From: Byssothecium circinans
Taxonomy: Eukaryota; Ascomycota; Dothideomycetes; Pleosporales; Massarinaceae
DNA: 64,000 nt
Direction: 5' to 3'
Assembly: GCA_010015675.1 (NCBI GenBank)
Contig: ML976997.1
Coordinates: forward strand, 57,149-121,148
Position numbers and translations under genes: made by a program
Part shown: in pieces, positions 11,543 to 21,736 of the stretch
How the letters are laid out: the number at the start of each line of letters is the position of its first letter
How positions within the stretch are numbered: position 1 is the stretch's first letter
The notes under the pieces: model-generated
Told to the model about the DNA's origin: nothing
Seen by the model: only the letters and a program-made list of their open reading frames with translations
The model's database searches: none

Positions 11543-13576
11543 ATGGCCGAACAGTCCACGAAGCAGTGGGGCCTCACCAGATCCATATCGACTACGCCAC
11601 CCCAAGAAAAAGACCTCAAGCTCACTGACGAGCTTGTCGCGTACCTGAAAGTGCGCGAAAACTTCGAGACACCTGAAGGCATCGAGAGGAGGTATGTCGC
11701 GAGCCCTCTGCTCTTCTTCCTCATAAGCTCCCCACTAACAATGCACAGGAAGCAGGTCATTGACCATGTCACCAAGGTCACCAAGGCATTCATCGCCCAT
11801 GTAGGCCAGCAGCAGAGGCTCGCGCCCGACGTCGTGTCCAAGCTCGGAGGCAAGGTCGTTACGTTTGGCAGCTACGCTCTCGGTGCGTACGGCCCAACAT
11901 CCGACATCGATACCTGCATCCTTGCGCCGCGCAATGTCTCTCGCGAGGACTTCTTCCGCACCTTCCCGCACATGTTCCGCGACATGTCTGATCCGGCTGA
12001 GATCACCGAGTTCGTCGAGGTCCCCGATGCCTTTGTGCCGATTATCAAGATGGAATACCGCGGCGTCAGCATAGACTTGCTCTTTGCCTCGCTGCCTTCG
12101 CAAGCCACAATTCCAGATGATCTCGATTACCGCGACGTTTTGATTCTGCGTGGGCTGGACGAAGTCGGCAGTCGAACCGTGAACGGTCCGCGCGTGGTCA
12201 AGGAGCTCTTGGATGCCATACCCGAACACAAGTCATTCCGATACGCCCTGCGCACAATCAAGCTATGGTCAAATATGCGTGGCATATACGGCGCCGTCTT
12301 CGGCTATCCTGGAGGCATTGCATGGGCCATCATGGTTGCCCGGATAGCCCAGCTCTTCCCCAATGCCTGTGGCGCTACCATTGTTTGCAAGTTCTTCAAC
12401 TTGATACAGAAGTGGGAGTGGCCGCGCCCCATCATGCTGAACAACCTCGTTGGAGGAACTGAGGCGCAGAAGGTCCCGATGCCCCAATGGAACCCAACCC
12501 AGAACCGCGGCGATCGAGCACATATCATGCCCGTCATCACGCCTGCCTACCCCCAGATGTGCTCTACTCATTTGATCACACGGACAACGTTCGATGTGAT
12601 CATCAACGAGTGCCAGCGTGCTTCGAATATCGTGGCGAGAATTCAGGAACGGCGGACAACCTGGGATGAACTGTTTGAGCGGCACACCTTCTTCACAAAG
12701 GACCACAAGGTCTATCTCAGCGTCATCGCCACTAGCCTAACCAAGGATGCGGATGAGAAGTTCAAAGGGTGGGTCCAGTCCAAGATCAGCAGGCTAGCAA
12801 AGAACATCGAGGAGGGCGATTACAACGAAGATTTGCAGCCACTGAAAAAGGCGCGCCCATACATGAAGTCCTTCGATCGTGTACATCGCTGCGCTAACCA
12901 GGATGAGATTGAACGAGTCAAACAAGGTGTTCTGGACTTTTGGATCAAGAAAGACGACCTCCCTAAGAGCGGCGAGCCTTCCACTGATGGTGGTTCAAGC
13001 CTCGTCTACACCTCCACCTTCTACATCGGTCTCACGCTGCCCGAAGGTAAGTCTCTGTTCGCTTGAAGACGACAGCGCCGCGCTAACACCAATAGATTCC
13101 AAGTCATTGGACATATCTCATCCCGTGTCGACGTTCAAGCACCAGGTCGAGAACAGCGAAGTCAACAAGAACTTTGACCCTACGCAAATGTTCTGTCGCG
13201 TCGTGCACACTCGTCAGTAAGTAAAGTCAGCCCTAGCTATTATGCATCGCTAACTTGTGTAGTGTCAATCTGCCCGATGATGTCTTTGTCGAAGGTGAAA
13301 CAAAGCCAACGAAGCCCCCCAAAGACAGGGATAGGCGCCGGAGGAAGGACAGGACGAACGGCAGCTCTGCCAAGTCCAGGAAGCGCCACATCGAAGAGAC
13401 TGAGCCAGAAGTGCGTAGTTCGCGTCCTGCGAAAACCTCACGACAATTCTGAACGCCATGAGGCGTGAACATGCTCTCATACTGACTTTGTGCTAATCTA
13501 GGACAGTTCGGCACCTCCCAAGAAGCGGGTCTCCAACATTTCCCCTCAGGGCATGCCTACTCCAACCCTGGCATAG
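11543..13576 (+). CDS. pap1: Nuclear poly(A) polymerase
   Basis: Adds the poly(A) tail to pre-mRNA 3' ends as part of the cleavage and polyadenylation machinery. Five exons: 11543-11691, 11749-13046, 13096-13216, 13263-13410, 13502-13576; 596 aa. The nucleotidyltransferase core FGSYALGAYGPTSDIDTCIL carries the GS motif and the DxD pair (about residues 100-102), and the third metal ligand is in GVSIDLLFA (about 157). The central domain has NMRGIYGAVFGYPGGIAWA, and the RNA-binding domain has KVYLSVIATS and the VNKNFDP region. The basic tail (KDRDRRRRKDRTNGSSAKSRKRH, then APPKKRVSN) looks like a nuclear localisation signal. The first intron is 57 nt with no stop in frame, so retention would add 19 residues. 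The last intron is needed to reach the final 24 residues. Confidence 0.95.
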
Positions 13577-14794
13577 GTTTCCTCGCATTTCGTTTTGAGC
13601 AACTCCGAGCATACCATGCCCCCTTTTTCGTTAACAACACCCAAGCTTCAGGGCTCTTCACAACATTCCCTTCCCAGCCCCGGTTCCGTCCAGCCACCAC
13701 AAGATCGAGCATAGCACTAGCTAGACCACCCTGACCCGGCAAGACCAAGCTATAATTCCTCCATCATAGTGGCCGGGGCCCGCCGAGGCGCCGAGCCATG
13801 GACAGCATCGGGCAGCCTTTGCAATCAGAAAACAGAAAAAAAATCTGGAAAACGGCAGCTTCATCGCGCCATCGAAAAATCCTGACAACCACAGAAACCG
13901 ACAACACAAAAAAAATTGGTACGAACCCCACCACGCTCGCGCGACTTCACCATCAAGCATTGGTTCCCTATGTTACCCACCTTGGTATGGATGGGATTGG
14001 CAGGTCATAGGTAGGGTGTTTTGGCGTTTACATTGAAAGGGGGAGCATGCATTGGGTGGGTGTGAAGTGCAAAATTGGCCTGGCGTTATCAAGAGAGAGT
14101 CTACAGATCAGTCAGTTTTCTTTGTCACAGCATGGATGGGCAAATGGATGGGCGGAATGTGTTGCTCTTTGCTTATTTGGAGGGTCTCCGTGGGACGGCT
14201 CACCCTACTGGCAGACTCCGTCATGTGAATAGTCTTGAGAGCAGACAAACAATCCACTACATTAAAAAAATCACGAGTTATTGTGCGGTGAAGCTAGAAT
14301 ACTGCGGCCTTCTTTGTGTTAATGAAGGATCACCTCGCACCTGCTGCTTCACTCCAGATATGTAGCTTCCCCGCACTAGATAGTTTAGAGGTGAGGGGAA
14401 GGTTTCCTCAAATGTGATAAATGCTGTAAAGTCCCCAGTTTCCTATTTTAGTTCTGTTGCAGACAACTAGGTAGGTTCCTAACATTTTCACTTCATCTTA
14501 TGACTATGTAACTTCGTAGAGAGATGCTATGTCGCCGTCATCTTCCCCATACAAGCTCAGCTAGGCCTACAGCCCTAGCATGCAGCAACCTCCCGGCTTC
14601 TCCATCGGCTCCCCGCAGCTACACATAGTCGTATCGGAGAGTGTTCCTTTCATTGTAGCTCGCCCACCTTTGTATATCATGTTTATCGAGCTTTGGTCTT
14701 TTCCGACGTTTCCTCCACCCATTTCACGTCTCCCCCTCTTTCTTGATACTCCGCGCAGTTGCAAACCCACTATCTGAAGATACTATCCCACACC
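13577..14794. other. Intergenic region, poly(A) polymerase to cupin gene
   Basis: No gene recognised. Includes A-rich runs at about 13830-13915 and a pyrimidine-rich stretch just before the cupin start (14700-14750), probably its promoter or leader. Confidence 0.45.
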
Positions 14795-15432
14795 ATGGAC
14801 GACGAAGCCCGGCAAGCTCTCGCCAGCATGACAATGCCCCGACGCGCCATCAACTTCGTTCCCGCGAAAGAAGGCGAGATCCTAAAGCTCGGCCACATCA
14901 CATGTAGGATCATGGAAGATGGCTCACGAACAGGTGCGCTTCAATCTCTTCCCACCCTATCCAATTACACCACGCAGACAGCACAGCACTTCAAAAACAA
15001 AAACAAAAAAAAAAACCCCTAATCCGCCCTCCCCTCCCTCCAGACAACCGCCTCGGCTCCGCCGAATTCACCGTCCCCGCAAAAACCAGCGGCCCGCCCG
15101 CGCACTGGCACGAAATGCACGACGAAACCTTCCTCGTCACCCAGGGCACGGTCCGCTTTCACGCGCCCGACGGGCAAACCATCGATGCGCAAACGGGCGA
15201 CTACGTCACTGTGCCTATCCGCGCACCGCACACTTTCTCCAACCCGTTCGACGTCGAGGCTAAGTTCTTCAATACGTATACGCCGGCGTTCTATATCGAT
15301 TATTTCAAGATGATGGCGGAGGTGAGCAGGAGCGATGAGAGGATGAGCAAGGAGAAGAATTTGGAGATTATGAGTCGGTTTGCGACGATGCCGGCGAGGC
15401 CGATGTTGGAGGAGATGGCGAAGGGGGAGTAG
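14795..15432 (+). CDS. Small single-domain cupin protein
   Basis: Exons 14795-14933 and 15044-15432 give 175 aa. Cupin motif 1 reads PPAHWHEMHDETFLVTQG with the metal ligands HxH, E and the motif glycine; motif 2 reads GDYVTVPIRAPHTFSN with the second-motif histidine. It should bind one divalent metal in a beta-barrel. Small cupins include dioxygenases, isomerases and proteins without known activity; neighbours give no hint of a pathway. The 110-nt intron carries an A-rich stretch (14994-15015) near its middle and ends in a long C/T tract before CAG. Confidence 0.88.
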
Positions 15433-15906
15433 GGGATGAAGATGAGGGAGGGAAGGGAGAGTTGTTGTATTCCACGAGCATGACATTTGACGTTATTAGG
15501 AATATGGTAGGAAATCAGGGCGTGCCAGCGATTCGCCAGCAAGTTGAGCGAAGCAAAATGCAATGCATCTATTTCTTTGGTCTGCCCATGTCCTATGATG
15601 CACCCCCCTGTACTCCGTACATATGTATGTAGGCTTGAACGATAGATACCATTTAAAATGACAGCCAGAGAAGGTCACAGCTTCTTCGAAACACTACAGA
15701 AAATGCGAGGCAGGAATGTTTATTGTATCAAGGATGACGACACCGCCTATTTCATGAATTGAGCGCTCTGTGCCTGATTTCTGATTGGCTGGTTGGCATT
15801 GCTACTGCGAGGGCTGAGAAACCCAAGGGCGACAAGCCACATCACCAACCTTCGACGGAGAGCCTGATATTAGACCAAATGGAACTAACGGTTCCAAAAT
15901 AAAGGC
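15433..15906. other. Intergenic region, cupin gene to tRNA-Asp
   Basis: Nothing recognised apart from the 3' region of the cupin gene. Confidence 0.4.
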
Positions 15907-15912
15907 AAAAAA
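15907..15912 (-). terminator. RNA polymerase III terminator of the tRNA-Asp gene
   Basis: A run of six T on the minus strand, six bases after the last base of the tRNA. Confidence 0.75.
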
Positions 15913-15918
15913 GAATGA

Positions 15919-16012
15919 CTCTCCGACGGGGAATCGAACCCCGGTCTCCCGCGCTTGTTAGATAGATATCTATCATGACAAGCGGAAATCATGACCACTA
16001 GACCATCGAAGA
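15919..16012 (-). tRNA. tRNA-Asp (GTC) with a 22-nt intron
   Basis: On the minus strand the sequence folds as a cloverleaf: acceptor pair TCTTCGA/TCGGAGA, A box TGGTCTAGTGG, anticodon stem TCCGC/GCGGG, T-arm B box GGTTCGATTCC and discriminator G. The loop is TTGTCAC once an intron is removed after the base 3' of the anticodon, the canonical position. The intron contains the perfect palindrome GATAGATATCTATC, able to form a hairpin. AT-rich TATA-like sequence lies upstream at about 16070-16090. Confidence 0.93.
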
Positions 16013-16836
16013 TATTCGCTTCTGAAGCGGATGGTACTTGTTGTGTGGAGGATTTGCAATTTACAACAATTATATAGTAGTAAAATATAATCAAGGCTCA
16101 GCATTAGATGAAGGGCTGGTGTTGTTGCGCACATCTAAAGTGGCTCATTTTTACAGCACATGTGATTTGCCGCAACCGGCGGACCCGTGCACTGAGGGGT
16201 AAATCAACTACCGTTACGCCACGCCTCGGAACGTGGCGGAGTTACTCGTTGCAGACAACCTTTCGAACCTTGGAAGCGCGAACTTTCCTTAGATGTCAAT
16301 ACGACTACTCTCTTGTAAGTTCAAGCCAGCTCTTCTAGCGTACATACATAGCCTGGGTATATGCTCTTATGGCAAAGTCAAATCATTCCGCTCACAGTAT
16401 ACTAAATATACAGCAAGTCAAGAAACACAAATCACTCTGTACAGTACATTTGAATTCCCGTACACTCTGCATAAAACACGGCAAATGCTTGCAAGATGCG
16501 TGACGGGAGGCCTGAAGGTTTCATACGCGTTCTTCTTGAGAGCGGGGAAGAGGATGTTATTAAACGGCAAATCGACGCGGCGACAAACTTAATCGAAATG
16601 CCAATTTGATGGTATTTGAAATGGGATCCTAGTATCTGTCTATTTATGCCGCGTGTCCAACAGGCGCGCTGTACCGCTGGTATCCAACAAACCGCTGAGC
16701 CACTAGTATCCAACAAACTCCAATGAAATGCATCCGCAGGTATCATGCATGCCCAAAATTTGTAAACAAAAAGCGCCACCAATGCCCTCCTTGTGGCGAA
16801 AGGCACATCACGCCTTCTAGACTGATGGGTCGCCTC
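16013..16836. other. Intergenic region with tRNA-like fragment and short repeats
   Basis: No gene. The words TATCCAACAAAC occur twice (about 16680-16715). On the minus strand at about 16200-16225 the sequence TGGCGTAACGGTAGTTGA resembles a tRNA D-arm/A box, but no full cloverleaf follows. Confidence 0.4.
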
Positions 16837-17505
16837 TCAATGCCCAGTGCGAAGCGATGTGACCACCACCAAAGCTAACAGTGCGGCAATGACCAACAGC
16901 ATCGTTGACACGATGATGGCAGCGACGAAGCGCTCAACCGTGAAGCGTACATCATCTGCCTGCGCATGTTCCACGCCCGCCTCTTCATCGGCTTCTGTAG
17001 AAACGGAATGGGAAGGTATATGTCGAATCAGCGTGTCGCGAAATGACTCCCTCACCGCGACGTGGTACGAGGGAGGTGCCTCGGTCGGGTAAGGGTACAA
17101 ATGCGCGAGGGGAACATCGCCATCATTCTCGGGTACGGCGTCGGTATAGGGTATGAAAGTGTGTACTTGACTAGGCGGGATCTCAGACGTGGAGCGCTGC
17201 CGCGGTGTTGATGCTGGTGCGGCTAATGAGATGAAGGGAACTTCGTCTTCTCCTCCGCCATCGTACTCGTCATTCGTAGGCTCGTCGCGGTAAGTTCTTA
17301 GCGGCTGTGCGGCAAGATCATGGGCAGCCGAGGGTAGCGGTTTCGCAGTTGAAGCGCGGCTTGATGGTGTGGACGTGGGTACTGGCGATGGGCTTCGCGA
17401 AGGGGTGGGCGAGTCTCGGTAGCGTTCTTGGGCGTGGTCCTAGGCTTCATGTCAGTCACACAGTTTCAACACCTGGCAGGCAGATGTAGCGATACACACC
17501 TCCAT
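16837..17505 (-). CDS. Tail-anchored membrane protein with PPxY motif, unknown function
   Basis: A first exon of only 6 nt (ATGGAG, 17505-17500) is joined in phase 0 over a 60-nt intron (donor GTGTGT, branch CTGAC, acceptor CCTAG) to exon 17439-16837, giving 202 aa. Without it the long exon has no suitable ATG. The N-terminal part is rich in Pro, Ser and Thr and acidic (PSRSPSPVPTSTPSS, GGGEDEVPF). A PPSY motif is at 124-127 in TEAPPSYHV. A single hydrophobic segment (about 173-196, FVAAIIVSTMLLVIAALLALVVV) ends six residues from the C terminus, so it should be inserted as a tail anchor with the body in the cytosol. PPxY motifs bind WW domains such as those of Rsp5/Nedd4 ubiquitin ligases; a role as an adaptor is inference. 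Confidence 0.75.
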
Positions 17506-18517
17506 TATCCTCCCTTCTCTTCCGGTGTGTGTGCAGGTCGAAAACGAGCGTGGGGGGTATTGTATGCAAATACTGGCTGCACGAAGGACGGGGTGCTGCT
17601 GGTAAGCCTGCTCGTTAGTGGCAGAGTGTGGTAAACATTAGTTGGAGGATTACGAAGGCAGCAGCAGTGAGCCACATGTGCAGCATGTCCTTGAAACCGC
17701 ACTGGGGCAGTCATGGCCATGGCGGCTGGCCCGCGTCCGGCAAGGTCGGACCAGATGCGTGAGAGTGAGAGTGAGTGACGTCTGCACTGTGGTGGGAGGA
17801 TGCTTGCGGAAACTGTGGCTGGGGCGACTTTCGTGCTTCCGGACCCGCGCGCTAGCACCGGCACCAGCAACACCACACAGGCTGTGGGCCAGGGTGCCAG
17901 CTTTCGGTGACTATTCTATCTGTGTACTTCCCGCCTTCGTGGAAATACATCTTTCCTGCTCAAAGACACGAGAGAAATAGTTGCCCGTGCTCAATGCCTT
18001 CAAAAACGCGTGCAATGGCCCCTCACAGCCACACACGAGCGCGGGATGAACACCAGGGTTCCTGACACTCCAGTCGGTCGCACAATCGTCCCCAACCTCG
18101 TTTCATATCAAAACTCGCGAGTGGAACCTGGTCTGGTATGGTGTGACTATTATTGTCCTGGTGACCCACACACAAACGTTTACTGTGGATCCCGCGTGAC
18201 CATGTACTGTGCTTCGTGGGCAGTAGATCAGTACCAGAAGTTAATGCCCAGGTGGATACTTTGCGGATGGTGACCGTCGAGGAATCACAGCATGAAGAAG
18301 TCCACTATTGGTAATTAGACATTATTGTTGCTGCTTGCATCCCAACTGATAATATATACAGTAGAAGTCGGGAGAGCGTAGCTGGGCTTCTACACATGGC
18401 CGTACAAAAGTGCGTTGTGCATCGCGTCCGTGAAGTCGTCGGCAAGCCAGTGCCGTGCTGCTAGATGCGTATATATGTTTCCGCTATAAACGCCAAAATA
18501 CCTCCACAACCATACGA
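17506..18517. other. Intergenic region, about 1 kb
   Basis: Upstream region of the tail-anchored protein gene (-) and 3' region of the rhodopsin-domain gene (-). No protein-like reading frame recognised. Confidence 0.4.
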
Positions 18518-19705
18518 TCATCGTGAGTCCCTGGGCAATTGCGGCAACGGTTTGGGTTGCCCAGCAGCTACCTTCACGTTGATGACCTTGCCCACGCCAA
18601 CCTGGGCGCGCTCCATTGATATCCGTTCGTCCCAGGCCGCATTTGATGTCACTGACGGGGCCTTCTTCAAGTCATCGCCTTGTGCTTTGGCCATTGGAGT
18701 GAGCCCAATGACACTCTCGTGGTCGGTGTCGAATGTTGTATCCCCTGCTCGCTTCCCACTACTTCGTATTGTGATCTTTTCGCGCACATCTGTGGCTATC
18801 TTGCGGAAGAGTGGGCGTAGGATAGCTGACGATGCAGCAATGATTCCCGTTCCGGGCTCGGCGGTTGCCCAAATCACAGCGTTGATAGAGTCGGCTACAG
18901 TCATTGTCAGTAACAGTATGCAAGATACAACGGAGACGTAGACGTACTTGTGGGACCATCTCGAAACTGAAGCCCCTTCAGGTACACCATTCGCATGATA
19001 CTAGATATTGACCCAATAGCAGCGAACGCCATAACAATACCAACCGAGATCTTGGATGCTCGATTCATGTCGCTCTCGAGGAGGATACATATCGGTATCA
19101 AGGTGAAGATCCAGTCTGCAATGACGTTGATAACACCGTACAGATATCCGGTGGCAAGAGTGAAACCAGGAGGGAGACATCGTTTGGATCCGAGTAAGCT
19201 ATCTCCAAGACGGGCAGGGTTGCCGCACACAAAGATCTGCGTGCAAAAGTAGAAGAACCCATACACGGCAGAGATGGTGAGGATAGTCTTGAAGAGTTGC
19301 CGTTGCCATGGCTTGGTGAGAAGGCGCAGGAAGAAAAGCCCCAAGGAAATTTTCAAGACCGTAGTGGTTAGGACATAGAAGACTTCGCTCAGTTGTATAA
19401 ACTTTAATAGGTCAGTGATAGAAACGCGAGGTAGTGGACTGAAGGCTTACCACAATGCTTTGCACAAGTTGAGCGCTGTTGAACTGCTGATGTTTCAGAG
19501 CGCCAACCGTAACCACCAGGATGAAAGCACAATAGCAGGTGAAGAGAAGAAGAGTAACGACCATGGTTGCATCGTCCCATCCAGGCGACTTGGTAATAGC
19601 CAGCCTCACCCACATCCGAAGACCAACGGTAATCCACGAGAATATGAAGAGGAAAATGATAAGAGCGAAGAAGACCTCCCCTAGAGTTCTAGCATCCTGA
19701 TGCAT
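18518..19705 (-). CDS. Fungal rhodopsin-domain integral membrane protein (SAT4/PTH11-like)
   Basis: Three exons, 19705-19451, 19401-18948 and 18894-18518, give 361 aa. About seven hydrophobic segments fill the first 245 residues. The diagnostic SPGWDDATMVV motif follows the second segment; FIQLSEVFYVLTTTVLKISLGLFFLRL and GYLYGVINVIADWIFTLIPICIL are typical of this fungal family, related to the PTH11-type putative receptors. There is no N-terminal CFEM domain, so it is not a full PTH11 receptor. The last 110 residues are a hydrophilic, presumably cytosolic tail. Signal and ligand are unknown. Donors are GTAAGC and GTACGT; branch sites CTGAC are visible in both introns. Confidence 0.88.
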
Positions 19706-21736
19706 TTTGAGTTCGTTGGGTCAATGGTCCATGCGATGTTTCTGCAGAGCGGCAGCATTGCATTATGTATGAATCCCGCCCGGACGAGGTCAATTAATAA
19801 CAAGCCAGGCCCACCGGATCGATCGAGGGCCGTGGCATTGTGGAAACAGCGTAGAACAAACCATGAACTCAGTGTAGCACACAGGGGGCCCCTGCAGCAT
19901 ATGCGACTGGGTATTCCCCCTGTACCATTAAAAGTTCCAAATAACAGAGTTCAGACATTTGCTGTGTGGTCGTCGGGTGGTCCGGCGAAGCCAGTGTTCA
20001 AACCTTCACGAAGTGATGGGAAGTCGTGCATACCGTAGGACTATATCCAGAGACGGACCCTACCCTCATCATTTTCAAACAGTCTAGATGGTGGCGTTGA
20101 AAGGACAACTCTTCCAGTACCGCAATTCAACCAGAGTTTGTCCATCATTTGCCATACGAAATTCAAGACCTCTGTAGGTGGGTTTTAAATGCTGCATTAA
20201 TGCGTGACAGCTCTTCTGAGTACCTGACAGGCATATAAGGTAATAGTTGATAACAGAGATTGATAGCACACAACCATGCCAGCGAGGGGGAAGCTAGCGT
20301 GAGTAAACTTCGAGAGGTGGATAAAAATATGGGTAAAGCACGGTACAAGGTACAGACCGTGAGCAGAAAGAAAGTCGAGAGGGTCGAAAGTGTGCTGTTG
20401 CTAAGAGGCGAAAGTTTCAATGTTTCCTGACTCGATGACTGAGACAGTTTGAAGACGTGTTCGGTTCCATACCCTCAAGGATTCACGACGAGAGTGGCAA
20501 CCAGATCTCATTTCTGAGTTCTGTTTGCATGGCCATGAAAGGTGGGGTGAGCGAATAGGATAAAAAGTTGACTGCTATTGTTTTCGGAGGGTGCATTCCG
20601 ACCATAGGGATACTTCCCCGCTATAGTCAAGACCTATGTGAGGGCGCTCTTGTTTCGGCAACGCTGCGACAATGCACCTGGATGTCCCATGTTCGACATG
20701 TGTGCGATGTACCGTTCATGGGCGTAGGTCGGAAATAAAAAGAGTTGATAGTGGGGTCCGTGTTGATCTGATGACGAGCGCGAATGCCAAAGATTATGTA
20801 ATCAAACGGAGCTTTGTTTTTCCGACCTTGGCGCGAAAATTGAGTCGTTAGATTTGTCCTCTACACTTGAATTCCCTCAATCACCACATATTCGACCCTA
20901 CGTTATCCTCTACCATCCATCGCACTCCTCTTCACTAACTGCGCTTCTGATCCCATCGTCAAAGCTTGACCCATACCGGCAATTCGAAAGCACCCACCGC
21001 TGTATTTTAAGGGTTCGCCATGTTAATCGTTATCACGGAGTTACTTAGGTCCAGGCATCTGTTGGATGAGATAATTTTTATTATAGTATCTAACACAGAG
21101 CGTCTTATTTCATTCTATGACATCTCAGGTGCGTTCCATCATCTCTCTTCCTCTCATCCTTATGATTATATAAGCTTTATCACAGACCTGATCTGAAAAT
21201 CTATCAACTCATGTAGATGCAATGCTTGGAGACCTTATGAAAGACACCTAACACCGCCTTTTCCACAAAGCGCAAGAGTTGAGCTCGTCTAACTGACTGC
21301 CTCAGATTTCATCCCGCCATGCCACAATACCCAGTGCCACCTCGATTGACATATCAAAGCCGCCACATCTATCTTCTCTCTTTCATGTCTATCTTTGAAC
21401 AACGGTGGATGTTTCAAAATGTTATTTCATTGTTACTTTCCTTTGATCGAAGCCACAATTTCATCGTGCGTCCACTCACGCATTGTACCCTTTTGTCTCG
21501 TTCTTTGTCCTATCCTAATTATACCTTCGAACACATTTACAATGAACTGTGTTCCTACATAGATGTTGTAAGTCCACATCATTTGAACGCTGTGCAATCA
21601 CACAATCTTTTATCCCCAAATCAGTTCAACACTCTCCAATAGCACAACAGCCAACAGGTTTGGCTAAGCTCCCTACATCAACTTCGAACAACCCAAGCGT
21701 GCTTTCTCCTTTTAACGCGCATACGAATTGGCAGTT
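19706..21736. other. Intergenic region, about 2 kb
   Basis: No gene recognised. Divergent upstream regions of the rhodopsin-domain gene (-) and the 860-aa protein gene (+). The last 450 bases are T/C-rich and probably include a long leader. Confidence 0.45.

Noticed and set aside
16160..16240. tRNA-like sequence on the minus strand near the tRNA-Asp gene (D-arm-like TGGCGTAACGGTAGTTGA).
   Set aside because: No pairing acceptor ends, no 7-base anticodon loop and no proper B box; at most a fragment.
16432..16806. 124-codon minus-strand frame.
   Set aside because: Composition is non-protein-like and it spans the short TATCCAACAAAC repeats.
20163..20420. Hydrophobic 85-codon minus-strand frame that resembles a small secreted protein.
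   Set aside because: It begins at TTG rather than ATG, has no supporting splice sites and is in an otherwise empty region.
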